A stretch of 64,000 nucleotides of DNA from Geomonas sp. Red32. GTDB lineage: Bacteria > Desulfobacterota > Desulfuromonadia > Geobacterales > Geobacteraceae. The translations under genes were made by a program, and so were the position numbers. Below the pieces are notes generated by a model. The model worked only from the letters and a program-made list of their open reading frames with translations, was not told the origin of the DNA and did no database searches. The stretch spans positions 62,001-126,000 of the forward strand of contig NZ_JAKLOY010000006.1 in assembly GCF_023652955.1 (NCBI RefSeq), written 5' to 3'. This document shows positions 35,713 to 43,906 of the stretch, piece by piece (within the stretch, counting starts at the first letter, position 1; each line of letters opens with the position of its first letter).

Positions 35713-37158
35713 ATGAAGGTGAAGTACGCAAAGCTTTGTGCGGTTGTGGCAATGGCCGCCGTCACCGCGATCTGGTCCGGCTGCACTCAGAACAAGGTGG
35801 AGCCTATGAAGGCCACCGAGATTCCCGACGGCTCCGTAGATCCTGCCGAGTGGGGGAAGGTGTATCCCGAACAGTTCAAGCTTTGGAAGGCGACCAGCGA
35901 ACAGTCCCCGGCCGGCCTGAGCAAGTACAAGAAAGGCTCCGACGTGGGTGGTCACCCCGACAAGCTGGACGAGTACCCGTTCCTGGCCCTTCTGTACAAC
36001 GGCTGGGGCTTCGGTTCCGAGTACCACGAACCGCGCGGGCACTACTACATGATCCAGGACCAGCTCGAGGTCGATCCGGGACGCGTGAAGGCCGGCGGTT
36101 CCTGCCTGACCTGCAAGACCCCCTACGCCCCGATGCTCGCCAAGGAGATGGGAAGAGCGTACTTCGCCGATCCGTACAAGGATGTCCTCGCCAAGCTTCC
36201 CAAGGACCAGCGCACCCTCGGTGTTGCCTGCATCGACTGCCACGACAACCGTACTATGGCGCTGAAGATTTCCCGCGGCTTCACCCTCGGCAAGGCGCTC
36301 GATGCCATGGGCGCCGACAAGTCCAAGCTGACCAAGCAGGATATGCGGAACCTGGTCTGCGCCCAGTGCCACGTCACCTACAGCGTCACCAAGGACAAGG
36401 AAATGCACTCCACCGACGTGGTCTTCCCGTGGCACGGGAGCAAGGTGGGGAACATCACCATCGAAAACATCATCAAAGACCTCAAGAGCTCGCCTGCTAA
36501 CGGCGAGTGGGTCCAGAGCGTGACCGGCTTCAAGCTTGCCTTCATCCGCCACCCCGAGTACGAGCTCTTCTCCAACGGCAGCCCGCACTGGATGAACGGT
36601 GTCACCTGCGCCGACTGCCACATGCCGCAGATCACCGTGGACGGCAAGAAGGTTTCCGACCATCACATCATGAGCCCGCTGAAAAACGGCCTGGTCGCCT
36701 GCGCTGCCTGCCACGAAGAGAAGCCTGAGGTGCTTCGCGCCAAGATCTTCGACATCCAGGATCGCACCATGATCGTTTACCTCCGCGCCGGGTACGCCAC
36801 CGCCACCGACGCCAAGCTTTTCGAGATGGCCAACAAGGCCGAGAAATCGGGTGCCAAGATCGACAAGGCCCTCTACGCCCAGGCCCGTGAGGATTACGAG
36901 CAGGCCTTCTACCGGGTGATCTTCATCGGCGCCGAAAACTCCACCGGTTTCCATAACCCGAAAGAGACCATGCGCGTGCTGACCGACGCCTCGATGTACG
37001 CCGCCAACGCCGACGCCAAACTCCGCATGCTGCTGGCCCAGGCCGGGGTGAACGTTCCGGAAAAGATCGACCTGGAGCTTTCCAAGTACACCAACAACCG
37101 CGGCTCCAAAAAGCTCATGTTCAAGCCGGAGCATGAGATCAAGTCCCCCACGCGGTAA
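35713..37158 (+). CDS. nrfA: Pentaheme ammonia-forming nitrite reductase (cytochrome c552)
   Basis: A 481-residue periplasmic protein with a signal and lipobox-like WSGC. Five haem motifs are present: CLTCK (Cys131-Lys135, the active-site haem with lysine ligand), CIDCH, CAQCH, CADCH and CAACH. It reduces nitrite to ammonium with six electrons. In CAQCHVTYSV the calcium ligand glutamate of E. coli NrfA is threonine (Thr222, next to Tyr223), and in FIRHPEYE the usual Gln is Arg279, as in the calcium-free clade known from Geobacter lovleyi. AGGGGG precedes the ATG. No nrfH electron donor gene is adjacent. Confidence 0.93.
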   Translation: MKVKYAKLCAVVAMAAVTAIWSGCTQNKVEPMKATEIPDGSVDPAEWGKVYPEQFKLWKATSEQSPAGLSKYKKGSDVGGHPDKLDEYPFLALLYNGWGFGSEYHEPRGHYYMIQDQLEVDPGRVKAGGSCLTCKTPYAPMLAKEMGRAYFADPYKDVLAKLPKDQRTLGVACIDCHDNRTMALKISRGFTLGKALDAMGADKSKLTKQDMRNLVCAQCHVTYSVTKDKEMHSTDVVFPWHGSKVGNITIENIIKDLKSSPANGEWVQSVTGFKLAFIRHPEYELFSNGSPHWMNGVTCADCHMPQITVDGKKVSDHHIMSPLKNGLVACAACHEEKPEVLRAKIFDIQDRTMIVYLRAGYATATDAKLFEMANKAEKSGAKIDKALYAQAREDYEQAFYRVIFIGAENSTGFHNPKETMRVLTDASMYAANADAKLRMLLAQAGVNVPEKIDLELSKYTNNRGSKKLMFKPEHEIKSPTR

Positions 37159-37165
37159 ATAGAAA

Positions 37166-37203
37166 AAGAGGGCGAAGCAACTTGCTTCGCCCTCTTCGTT
37201 TAA
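37166..37203. terminator. Strong intrinsic terminator after nrfA
   Basis: GAGGGCGAAGCAA (37168-37180) and TTGCTTCGCCCTC (37182-37194) form a perfect 13-base-pair stem with a one-base spacer, preceded by AAAAA and followed by TTCGTTT. It ends the nrfA transcript and could work in both directions. Confidence 0.9.
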
Positions 37204-37265
37204 GCTTTCCCCCGTCCCCCTCTCTTCAGTCGTTCGCCGCCGTAATTCCCTCTCAAAGATTGCCT

Positions 37266-37294
37266 TTGACTTGTGTACTTGGAAAGGTTATAGA
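37266..37294 (+). promoter_or_regulatory. Probable sigma-70 promoter upstream of the superoxide reductase-like gene
   Basis: TTGACT at 37266-37271 and TATAGA at 37289-37294 are 17 bases apart. This leaves a leader of roughly 120 bases. A second weaker pair, TTGACG and TAGACT, lies closer to the gene at 37355-37382. Confidence 0.5.
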
Positions 37295-37422
37295 TCTTTC
37301 CATTCAGCGCCTTATCCTAATGTCATGATATCATTGATGACTTTAACGGTTTCCTTGACGCTTTGACTGTCCATTGTAGACTTTTGCCTATGCTGGACCA
37401 CAACTATGAAGCGGGGGGGAAT

Positions 37423-37899
37423 ATGGACAGAAGAGAGTTTCTCGTAAGTGCAGTCGCAGGTACCATCGCCGCAGGGTTAGCTGCCACCGCTTCGGCGGAC
37501 GGTTTTTACCCGCAGCCCGTCGACCAGTCCCTGTTCAAGAACGTCAACCGGGCGAAGGATCCCAACAAGAAGACCCCGCTGGAGATGTCCCACGCTCCGC
37601 TGATCAAGGCGCCCGCGTCGGTGAAGGCAGGAGAGCCGTTCGAGGTGACCGTGCAGGTCGGGGAGAAGATGCACGGCATGGCCGAGGTGCATTGGATCGA
37701 GTACATCTCGCTGTCCTTTGGTAACGCCCCTGCCGGCAAGCTCGCTCTCGAGCCGAAGGGGTACATGCTCCCGCACGCGACCTTCCTGGTGACCGTCCCG
37801 AAGGAGGCCGCACCGAAGGGGATGCTGACCCTGGTGGCGGAGCAGCGCTGCAACCTGCACGGTTTGTGGGAGTCGACGCTGGATATCAAGGTAGTATAG
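37423..37899 (+). CDS. Tat-exported superoxide reductase-like protein (neelaredoxin fold)
   Basis: A 158-residue protein whose start MDRREFLVSAVAG carries a twin-arginine signal. The mature part has the class II superoxide reductase pattern: a histidine in MSHAPLI, two in MHGMAEVHWIEYI, and the C-terminal CNLHG giving Cys143 and His146, together the Fe(His)4Cys site. It should reduce superoxide to peroxide in the periplasm. The N-terminal desulforedoxin domain of desulfoferrodoxin is absent. SoxY-like sulfur carriers share the signal type but not the iron site. GGGGGG precedes the ATG. Confidence 0.8.
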   Translation: MDRREFLVSAVAGTIAAGLAATASADGFYPQPVDQSLFKNVNRAKDPNKKTPLEMSHAPLIKAPASVKAGEPFEVTVQVGEKMHGMAEVHWIEYISLSFGNAPAGKLALEPKGYMLPHATFLVTVPKEAAPKGMLTLVAEQRCNLHGLWESTLDIKVV

Positions 37900-37934
37900 G
37901 GAGCCCCGGTCGGCCACTGACTTCGTGCAACAAA

Positions 37935-37972
37935 ATTTTTCCCCTGGTAGGATACTGCCAGGGGATTTCATT
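37935..37972 (+). terminator. Intrinsic terminator after the superoxide reductase-like gene
   Basis: TCCCCTGG (37940-37947) and CCAGGGGA (37958-37965) form an 8-base-pair stem with a 10-base loop, followed by TTTCATT. It separates the gene ending at 37899 from the methyltransferase at 38003. Confidence 0.75.
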
Positions 37973-38002
37973 ACAGACTGTGGAACAGATCAGGAGGCCG
38001 AA

Positions 38003-39001
38003 TTGGAAAAGAAAGAATGGACACTCCCCCAGCTTCTTCAACTCTCTGACGCCTATTGGGCAACCTGCACCCTGCACGCGGGCGTCAAGCTCGATGTTTT
38101 TACTCCGCTCGCCGCCGCTCCCGGCTTGGCCGGCGACCTGGCCGGTCATCTCGGCTGCAGCGAGCGCGGAATGGGGATGCTCCTCGACGCCCTGGCGGCC
38201 CTGGGGCTCCTCAACAAAAAGGATCACCTGTACTCGGCGACCGCATTCTCCGCCAAGTACCTCTCCAAGAGATCTTCCGATTACATGGGGCACATCATCA
38301 TGCATCACCACCACCTGGTGGCAGGGTGGGGGATGCTCGACCAGGCGGTCAAGACCGGGCGGCCGGTCCGCCAGCGCTCGTCGCACGAGGACGAGATGGA
38401 ATCCCGGGAAAGCTTCCTGATGGGGATGTTCAACCTGGCCATGCAGATCGCGCCGAGGATCGTGCCGCAGATCGATCTCTCCGGGCGGCGCCGCCTCCTC
38501 GACCTGGGTGGCGGCCCGGGGACCTATGCCATTCACTTCTGCCTGCAAAATCCCGAGCTGAGCGCGGTCATCTGCGATCTTCCCACCACCCGCGAGTTTG
38601 CCGAAAAGACGGTGGCCAAATTCAACCTCTCCGGCCGGATCAAGTTCGAGGCCGGCGACTTCGAGGTCCAGGAGCTTCCGAAGGGGTTCGATACCGCCTG
38701 GCTCTCGCACATCCTGCACGGGGTGGGGCCGGAGATCTGCGTGGAGATCCTCAAGAAGACGATGCGTGCGCTCGACCCGGGCGGGATGATCATGGTGCAG
38801 GAGTTCATCCTGGACAACGACAAGGACTCCCCGGTCTTCCCGGCGCTCTTCTCCCTCAACATGCTGGTCGGGACCCCGGAAGGGCAGTCCTACAGCGAGG
38901 AGGAGCTCATGGAGATGCTGAAGCAGGCCGGGGCCAAGGAAGTCCGGCGCATACCGCTGGAGCTTCCCAACGGCGCCGGTGTGGTGGCCGGCATCGTGTA
39001 A
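38003..39001 (+). CDS. O-methyltransferase-type SAM enzyme
   Basis: A 332-residue methyltransferase with an N-terminal helical dimerisation/winged-helix region (about 1-155: LLQLSDAYWATCTLHAGVKLDVF) and a Rossmann core with LLDLGGGPGTYAIHF near 165 (SAM motif I), GDFEVQELPKGFDTAWLSHILHG (motifs II-III) and MRALDPGGMIMVQEF. It matches the hydroxyneurosporene/caffeate-type O-methyltransferase family (Methyltransf_2). TTG at 38003 is taken as start because CAGGAGG lies 6 bases upstream; the frame is open further but runs through the terminator hairpin. Substrate unknown. Confidence 0.85.
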   Translation: MEKKEWTLPQLLQLSDAYWATCTLHAGVKLDVFTPLAAAPGLAGDLAGHLGCSERGMGMLLDALAALGLLNKKDHLYSATAFSAKYLSKRSSDYMGHIIMHHHHLVAGWGMLDQAVKTGRPVRQRSSHEDEMESRESFLMGMFNLAMQIAPRIVPQIDLSGRRRLLDLGGGPGTYAIHFCLQNPELSAVICDLPTTREFAEKTVAKFNLSGRIKFEAGDFEVQELPKGFDTAWLSHILHGVGPEICVEILKKTMRALDPGGMIMVQEFILDNDKDSPVFPALFSLNMLVGTPEGQSYSEEELMEMLKQAGAKEVRRIPLELPNGAGVVAGIV

Positions 39002-39038
39002 GTTCCTCACCTTCAGAACAAATGCCGTTCCCCGCTAT

Positions 39039-39073
39039 ATCCCTCCGTCCGTCCCGGGCGGGGGGATTTTTTG
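39039..39073 (+). terminator. Intrinsic terminator after the methyltransferase
   Basis: ATCCC (39039-39043) pairs with GGGAT (39063-39067) around an inner CCG/CGG stem, and TTTTTT follows directly. It lies 38 bases after the methyltransferase stop. Confidence 0.7.
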
Positions 39074-39158
39074 TTCGCGAGGATGTTGGGGCCTTCCTTG
39101 GGCCCGCAGTTGTATAATTAATGTGAAAGGTACGCCTCAAGTAACGGGAGGAGATCCA

Positions 39159-39974
39159 ATGCATTCACGTACAACGCACATCGGTTCCCGGGACTTTCAT
39201 TTCCGGACCGCTCATAACGATTCCCCCAAGTCCGTTCCATCGGCACAAAGGAGCACCCAGCTTGTGCTCCCGCTGATCGCCATTGCCGCGGCGGTCTTTT
39301 CGCTGCTGTTGTTGCTTGCCTCCGGGGTTGGGACCCGGCTCGACATCTGGCAGTTCCGCACCGGTCTCGCCCTGGTCAGGTATGCCGGCTACACCGGCCT
39401 TGCCTGCGCCTTGCTGGCCATAGCGGTCGGCGTGCTGGCGATCAGGAGCCGCTATCGGCTTGGCATCGCGCTTTCCCTTGCTGCGCTGATCTGTGCCGGG
39501 GTGGCTTTCGGCATCCCTTACACGTGGAAGGTGCAAGCCATGCGATACCCGCGCATTCACGACATAACAACCGATGTCGATAACCCGCCCAAATTCGTAG
39601 CGGTGCTGCCGCTTCGAAAAGCTTCCGCCGATTATCCCGGCACCGCGGTGGCCATGCAGCAGCTGAAGGCCTATCCCGACCTGAAGACGCTGATCATGCC
39701 GGTTACCCAGGACCAAGCTTTTCCATCGGCGCTGGATGCCGCCAAGGAGATGGGATGGGAGATCGTGGCGGCGGTTCCCTCCGAGGGACGGATCGAGGCC
39801 GTCGCCACCACTTTCTGGTTCGGCTTCAAGGATGACGTGGTGATCCGGGTGGTTCCGGCGGGTGCCCGGTCGCTGATCGATGTCCGCTCAACCTCGCGGG
39901 TAGGGATCAGCGACCTGGGGACCAACGCGAAGAGGATCCGCGCCTATCTCGCCAAGCTGCAGCCGGGGCGCTAG
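39159..39974 (+). CDS. DUF1499 domain membrane protein
   Basis: A 271-residue protein with three hydrophobic segments (about 30-53, 69-90 and 96-115) followed by a DUF1499 domain. MRYPRIHDITTDVDNPPKFV opens the domain and SLIDVRSTSRVGISDLGTNAKRIRAYL closes it, both strongly typical. The family occurs widely in Proteobacteria and its function is unknown. GGGAGGAG precedes the ATG at 39159. It is flanked by an upstream terminator and by an intergenic region before the GGDEF operon, so it is probably monocistronic. Confidence 0.85.
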   Translation: MHSRTTHIGSRDFHFRTAHNDSPKSVPSAQRSTQLVLPLIAIAAAVFSLLLLLASGVGTRLDIWQFRTGLALVRYAGYTGLACALLAIAVGVLAIRSRYRLGIALSLAALICAGVAFGIPYTWKVQAMRYPRIHDITTDVDNPPKFVAVLPLRKASADYPGTAVAMQQLKAYPDLKTLIMPVTQDQAFPSALDAAKEMGWEIVAAVPSEGRIEAVATTFWFGFKDDVVIRVVPAGARSLIDVRSTSRVGISDLGTNAKRIRAYLAKLQPGR

Positions 39975-40122
39975 GAGCTTCACCGGTCAGGCAGCTGACA
40001 ATACGGCCGGGGAGCGCAATGCCAAATCCACATTTGTGGTATCTGTCACACTCTCTCTGCAATGGCCACTGCTTCAGATGGTGATCGTGTCTGAAATAAA
40101 GGGCCCCTCAGCCGGTTCGCCT

Positions 40123-40151
40123 TTGACAAAAATTACAGATATCTCTATAGT
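40123..40151 (+). promoter_or_regulatory. Sigma-70 promoter of the GGDEF operon
   Basis: A perfect TTGACA at 40123-40128 is followed by 17 bases and TATAGT at 40146-40151. The predicted start lies near 40158, about 35 bases from the ATG at 40192. Confidence 0.8.
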
Positions 40152-40191
40152 GCTCTAATTAGGTATGCGGTAAGTAAAGTACGGGACTCTC

Positions 40192-41505
40192 ATGGCGGAC
40201 AAGGCACATCGAGGTCGGTTTACCCTGGTTCAGAAGCTTGTGGCCAGCTACTCAGCCATGGTTGTATTTACGACGGCGGCCTTGATCTTTGCCATTCTCG
40301 GTCTGTTCTCCCTGAACCGGACCGCGCGCGAAATAGCCCACAACAATCTCGTCTTCATAGATTCCGTCAACAAACTGCGGGCCTCGATCATTGCCCAGGA
40401 GCGCTCAGCCGGTAAATACTCCATTTTGAAGGAATCCGAATTCCTCACGCTATTTCAGCGCCGCCAGGTGGAGTTCAATGATGTACTGAAGAGAATCCAG
40501 AAGTCGCACCCTGAGGACAAGGCCGTCCTCGACATGATGTATGCGGATTTCGCGAGCAAATCGGCGCCGGTTCTTGCGGGCAAAACAGCGGATATCGGTC
40601 CCGTGCAGAATGCCTCCAAGAGAATCGTTACCTTCCTTGATCGTCTCTACGGCCGTGAGCAGGCCATCCTGGGTGTCAAAGTCCAATCTGCAGATCGTGA
40701 AGAAACCTCCACCGTCCGATGGGCCGTTGTCCTGGCCCTCAGCGGCTTTATCCTGGCCATTGCCGTGGCAGCCTATTCGGTTTTGAACATTTCGTCGGCC
40801 ATCGGGAAACTGAAAAAGGCCACTCACCGGATCGCCGACGGGGACTTCGATTACGATCCGAAAATCCCGCCCGGTGACGAGATCGGCGAACTGGCCAGGG
40901 ATTTCACCGGGATGGCTGCCCGGCTGAAAGTTTTGGAACAGATAAGCCTCGACGCGAGCCCGCTTACCCGGCTGCCGGGCAACATCGCCATCGAGCGTGC
41001 CTTGTGCAGGCGTTTGGCGGAAGGCGCCCCCTTTGCCGTCTACTATGCCGATCTTGACAATTTCAAGGCGTTCAACGACCGTTACGGCTGTATCCAGGCT
41101 AGCGCGGTGATCAAGATGTCCGGCGAGGTCATCGAACAGGCAGTGAGGATGATTGCCGATGAGGACGCCTTTGTCGGGCACGTGGGTGGCGATGACTTCG
41201 TGATCGTGGCCGACTGTGAACCGGCGGACGAGCTCTGCAAGAGAATCATCGCCGATTTTGAGGCCGAAATCGCCAAGTACTATTCCGCAGACGATCTCGC
41301 CCGCGGTGCCATTGAAGGTCTCGACCGCTACGGTGTGCAAAGAGTCTTCCCTATCATGACCTTGTCCATTGCAATCGTTGAGTGCAACTGCGGCGAGTAC
41401 AGTTCGGCAACGGACATTGCCAAGGCAGCGGCGGAAATAAAAGATCACGTCAAAGTCTTCGACGGCAGCAATTACATGTTCAACCGCCGCAGAGTGAGCC
41501 TATGA
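40192..41505 (+). CDS. Membrane GGDEF-domain protein with Ser at the guanine-recognition Asp position
   Basis: A 437-residue protein: transmembrane helix (about 18-42), helical sensor domain (about 43-178), second helix (about 179-201), HAMP (about 202-255) and a GGDEF-type cyclase domain. YADLDNFKAFND gives the metal and substrate residues, HVGGDDF (332-336) is the signature, here GGDDF. The aspartate that recognises guanine in PleD (Asp344, in GHXXGD) is Ser304 in GCIQAS. The same change occurs in Geobacter Hypr enzymes that make 3',3'-cGAMP. It may therefore make cGAMP or mixed dinucleotides, or be inactive. Its base composition looks less GC-rich than its neighbours. Confidence 0.85.
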   Translation: MADKAHRGRFTLVQKLVASYSAMVVFTTAALIFAILGLFSLNRTAREIAHNNLVFIDSVNKLRASIIAQERSAGKYSILKESEFLTLFQRRQVEFNDVLKRIQKSHPEDKAVLDMMYADFASKSAPVLAGKTADIGPVQNASKRIVTFLDRLYGREQAILGVKVQSADREETSTVRWAVVLALSGFILAIAVAAYSVLNISSAIGKLKKATHRIADGDFDYDPKIPPGDEIGELARDFTGMAARLKVLEQISLDASPLTRLPGNIAIERALCRRLAEGAPFAVYYADLDNFKAFNDRYGCIQASAVIKMSGEVIEQAVRMIADEDAFVGHVGGDDFVIVADCEPADELCKRIIADFEAEIAKYYSADDLARGAIEGLDRYGVQRVFPIMTLSIAIVECNCGEYSSATDIAKAAAEIKDHVKVFDGSNYMFNRRRVSL

Positions 41506-41984
41506 GAGGAATTATCTTCATCATCGTTGCGGCCTTCTGCCTTACCGGTTGCGCGACCTTGCCTCATGGTTCCCATGACAAGGGGGCCGGCAAGGAGATG
41601 CCGGCTGCCCTCCAGGAACTGGCAAAGGGTAGGCAGGATGCTGCGGTTGTCCTTTTGGAGAAAGTCGTCGCTGAACCGGGAAGTAAAGGTGTGACGGATG
41701 AAGCGCTGTTCCGTTTGAGCGTACTGAGCCTTGGGCACGGCGAAAAGAGTCGGGTCACCTCCATACGTTACCTCGAGCGGTTACGCCGTGAGTATCCTGA
41801 CAGCAAATGGACGCAGCAGGCGAGACCGCTACTTGATTATCTGAAGAGTGTCGGCGATCTGGTCAGGCAAAACCAGAATCTGAAGTCTCACAACATTTCC
41901 CTGTCCAAAGAGAACAAGGAACTCCATCGGAGCATCAACCGGTTGAAGAATCTCGATCTTCAGACGGAGCATAAAACCGAGTGA
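41502..41984 (+). CDS. Lipoprotein with helical repeat and coiled-coil tail
   Basis: A 160-residue lipoprotein whose ATG overlaps the GGDEF gene stop (ATGA). The lipobox is FCLTGC (cysteine at residue 16). The mature part has a TPR-like segment (LQELAKGRQDAAVVLLEKVV, then YLERLRREYPDSKW) and a C-terminal coiled coil (VRQNQNLKSHNISLSKENKEL). It resembles small lipoproteins encoded beside sensor or cyclase genes and may relay an envelope signal to the GGDEF protein. No enzyme motif is seen. Confidence 0.8.
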   Translation: MRGIIFIIVAAFCLTGCATLPHGSHDKGAGKEMPAALQELAKGRQDAAVVLLEKVVAEPGSKGVTDEALFRLSVLSLGHGEKSRVTSIRYLERLRREYPDSKWTQQARPLLDYLKSVGDLVRQNQNLKSHNISLSKENKELHRSINRLKNLDLQTEHKTE

Positions 41985-42332
41985 CCGCGCTCCGTGGTAC
42001 TGTCGAAAGGGCCTTCAGGCTCAATCCTTTCGCCTTCCTCTCTTGCCAAAATTTTAAGCTCCACTGAAGAGCTAACCGGCACCGCGCTGCCGGATAGTTG
42101 CCGTATACCTTCCATTCCCCGTCGTACCTCTCACGTCCCTTTCCAATATATCCTACGATTACCGCTGGTTATCCTTCCTGTGTCCGCGGCTGGCACACCT
42201 TCTGCTAAATTCCACCTTGGACCGCCGGCGTGGCGGTCGATGGATGCGAGTCAACGGCGACTTGCCCCCAGATTCAGCAGAGGGGACAGGCACCTGCGGA
42301 GCCAGTCCCTTGGTCGACGAAGGGAGGCTGAC
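41985..42332 (+). other. Leader and promoter region of nifV
   Basis: This 348-base spacer holds the sigma-54 promoter of nifV (42191-42206) and two hairpins between it and the gene. One is GACCGCC/GGCGGTC (42220-42238, 7 pairs). The other is a longer mismatched stem at 42283-42309 (GGGAC ... GTCCC). The open frame upstream of nifV is not conserved-looking and is judged non-coding. Confidence 0.5.
42191..42206 (+). promoter_or_regulatory. Sigma-54 promoter of nifV
   Basis: TGGCACACCTTCTGCT contains the -24 TGGCAC and -12 GC elements with the exact GG-N10-GC spacing. The same TGGCAC-N5-CTGCT form precedes nifH. Geobacter nif genes are known to use RpoN with the enhancer-binding protein GnfM. 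No NifA-type TGT-N10-ACA site was found nearby. Confidence 0.8.
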
Positions 42333-43478
42333 ATGAAGAATTTCACGAAACGCCCGGTATTCATTGGCGACACCACCCTGCGTGACGGCGAACAGACCGC
42401 CGGCGTTGTGTTCAGCGCAAAAGAAAAGCTCTGCATTGCGCGGCACCTGGACGCGATGGGCGTGCACGAGCTCGAATGCGGCATTCCCGCCATGGGGAAA
42501 GATGAGAGGAGCGCGATCCGTGCCCTGGTCGAGCTCGGCCTTAACGCCAGGCTCATCACCTGGAACCGCGCACTCATCCCCGACATCGAGGCGAGCATCT
42601 CCTGCGGTATCAAGGCGGTGGATCTCTCTTTGAGCGTCTCGGACATCATGATCGAGAACAAGATCAACAAGAGCCGGGAATGGGTGAAGGCCCAGCTCAA
42701 ACAGTCGCTCTCTTTTGCCAAGGACCATGATCTCTACGTCTGCATCGGCGGCGAAGATGCCAGCCGCGCGGACCTTGGCTTTCTTGCCGAACTGATGACC
42801 ATCGCCCGCGACAACGGGGCCAACCGCTTCCGTTTCTGCGACACCCTCGGGATCCTCGATCCGTTCACCATGTTCGAAATGGTGCATGCCCTCACGACCG
42901 CAGTGCCGGGAATCGATCTCGAGGTCCACACCCATAACGATCTCGGGCTCGCCACCGCCAACGCGCTGGCCGGGGTGAGGGGAGGGGCGTCCTACATCAG
43001 CACTACCGTGAACGGACTGGGTGAGCGGGCCGGGAACGCGGCGCTTGAAGAGGTGGTGATGGCGCTGAAGGTGGCCTGCGGCATCGATGTCGGGATCGAC
43101 ACCCGGAGGCTCTCTTCGGTCTCCAAGCTGGTCGGGCAGGCTTCCAACCGCGAGGTGCCGGCCTGGAAGGCGGTGGTGGGCGAGCGGGTCTTTTCCCACG
43201 AGTCCGGGCTCCACACCGATGGGGTCTTGAAGAATCCCACTAACTACGAGGGGTTCCCGCCGGAAGAGGTGGGGCTCACCCGGCACATCGTGGCAGGGAA
43301 GCACTCGGGGACCAACGGCATCGTGGAAAGCTACCGCCAGATCGGGATCCCGCTCTCGCGCGAGGAGGCTCGGCTGCTGATTTCCAAGGTGCGGAGCACG
43401 TCGCAGAAGATCAAGGGACCGCTCGACCCGGGGGAGCTAAGAAGGCTCCATGCCTCGCTTTCCCTGGCCGCAGCGTAA
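42333..43478 (+). CDS. nifV: Homocitrate synthase
   Basis: A 381-residue enzyme of the alpha-isopropylmalate/homocitrate synthase family. IGDTTLRDGEQTAGV at 11-25 opens the TIM barrel with the metal-binding aspartate, HTHNDLGLATANAL near 196 holds the metal-binding histidines, and the C-terminal catalytic region has SHESGLHTDGVLKNP and GKHSGTNG. It condenses acetyl-CoA and 2-oxoglutarate to homocitrate, the organic part of FeMo-cofactor. Its length and its position upstream of nifH favour NifV over LeuA. GGGAGG precedes the ATG at 42333, and it has its own sigma-54 promoter. Confidence 0.92.
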   Translation: MKNFTKRPVFIGDTTLRDGEQTAGVVFSAKEKLCIARHLDAMGVHELECGIPAMGKDERSAIRALVELGLNARLITWNRALIPDIEASISCGIKAVDLSLSVSDIMIENKINKSREWVKAQLKQSLSFAKDHDLYVCIGGEDASRADLGFLAELMTIARDNGANRFRFCDTLGILDPFTMFEMVHALTTAVPGIDLEVHTHNDLGLATANALAGVRGGASYISTTVNGLGERAGNAALEEVVMALKVACGIDVGIDTRRLSSVSKLVGQASNREVPAWKAVVGERVFSHESGLHTDGVLKNPTNYEGFPPEEVGLTRHIVAGKHSGTNGIVESYRQIGIPLSREEARLLISKVRSTSQKIKGPLDPGELRRLHASLSLAAA

Positions 43479-43481
43479 ATC

Positions 43482-43680
43482 CCTCCCCCGGGCCCTCCTG
43501 CATAACTCCGGGCATCGCTAAAATCCCCCCTGTCCCCCCCTTCGCAAAGGGGGGGACCGCCGGCCGGCATTCTGTGAACATTCCCCCCGCGCATCGACGA
43601 CATCTTGGTAACATTCCCCCTCCCCTGGAGGGAGGGGGAAAGGGGGTGGGGGGAAGGCGGCCCATGCGATAGATAGTCGG
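43482..43680. repeat. Palindromic G/C-rich repeats, copy 3 (composite), nifV-nifH spacer
   Basis: This contains AAATCCCCCCTGTCCCCCCC with its complement AAAGGGGGGGACC (about 43522-43560) and a second type CCCTCCCCTGGAGGGAGGGG followed by AAAGGGGGTGGGGGG (about 43616-43654). Both types reappear in the other nif spacers. Confidence 0.75.
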
Positions 43681-43868
43681 CCCTTGATCTTCACGCAATG
43701 AAGCCGGGTGAATTGGGGAAGCAGGCCCGGGTGGCGGCAAACGGAACTTTCAGAAGAGCCGGCTGACGGTGCTCACAGAATGACTAAACTTTAGGCAGCT
43801 GCCCCGATCGGTACTGAGTAGAACAGAGGCAGAAGCGGTAATTGGCGTAATAACGGTAAGTTATGTAT
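43681..43868 (+). other. Upstream region of the nifH promoter
   Basis: This AT-richer stretch between the repeat and the sigma-54 promoter is where an enhancer-binding activator should bind. No clear NifA-type TGT-N10-ACA site was found. Nothing coding was seen. Confidence 0.4.
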
Positions 43869-43884
43869 TGGCACGGTACCTGCT
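43869..43884 (+). promoter_or_regulatory. Sigma-54 promoter of nifHDK
   Basis: TGGCACGGTACCTGCT has GG-N10-GC spacing and shares TGGCAC-N5-CTGCT with the nifV promoter. Transcription should start near 43895, giving a 245-base leader before nifH. Confidence 0.85.
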
Positions 43885-43906
43885 ATAAGTAAAACAAAAC
43901 CGAATC

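Noticed and set aside
42181-42196. NifA-type upstream activator site (TGT-N10-ACA) before nifV
   Set aside because: The spacing to the nearest ACA is wrong, and no second half-site was found.
41994-42332. N-terminal extension of nifV of 113 codons
   Set aside because: It crosses the sigma-54 promoter and two hairpins and has no similarity to homocitrate synthases; the start at 42333 has a good ribosome site.
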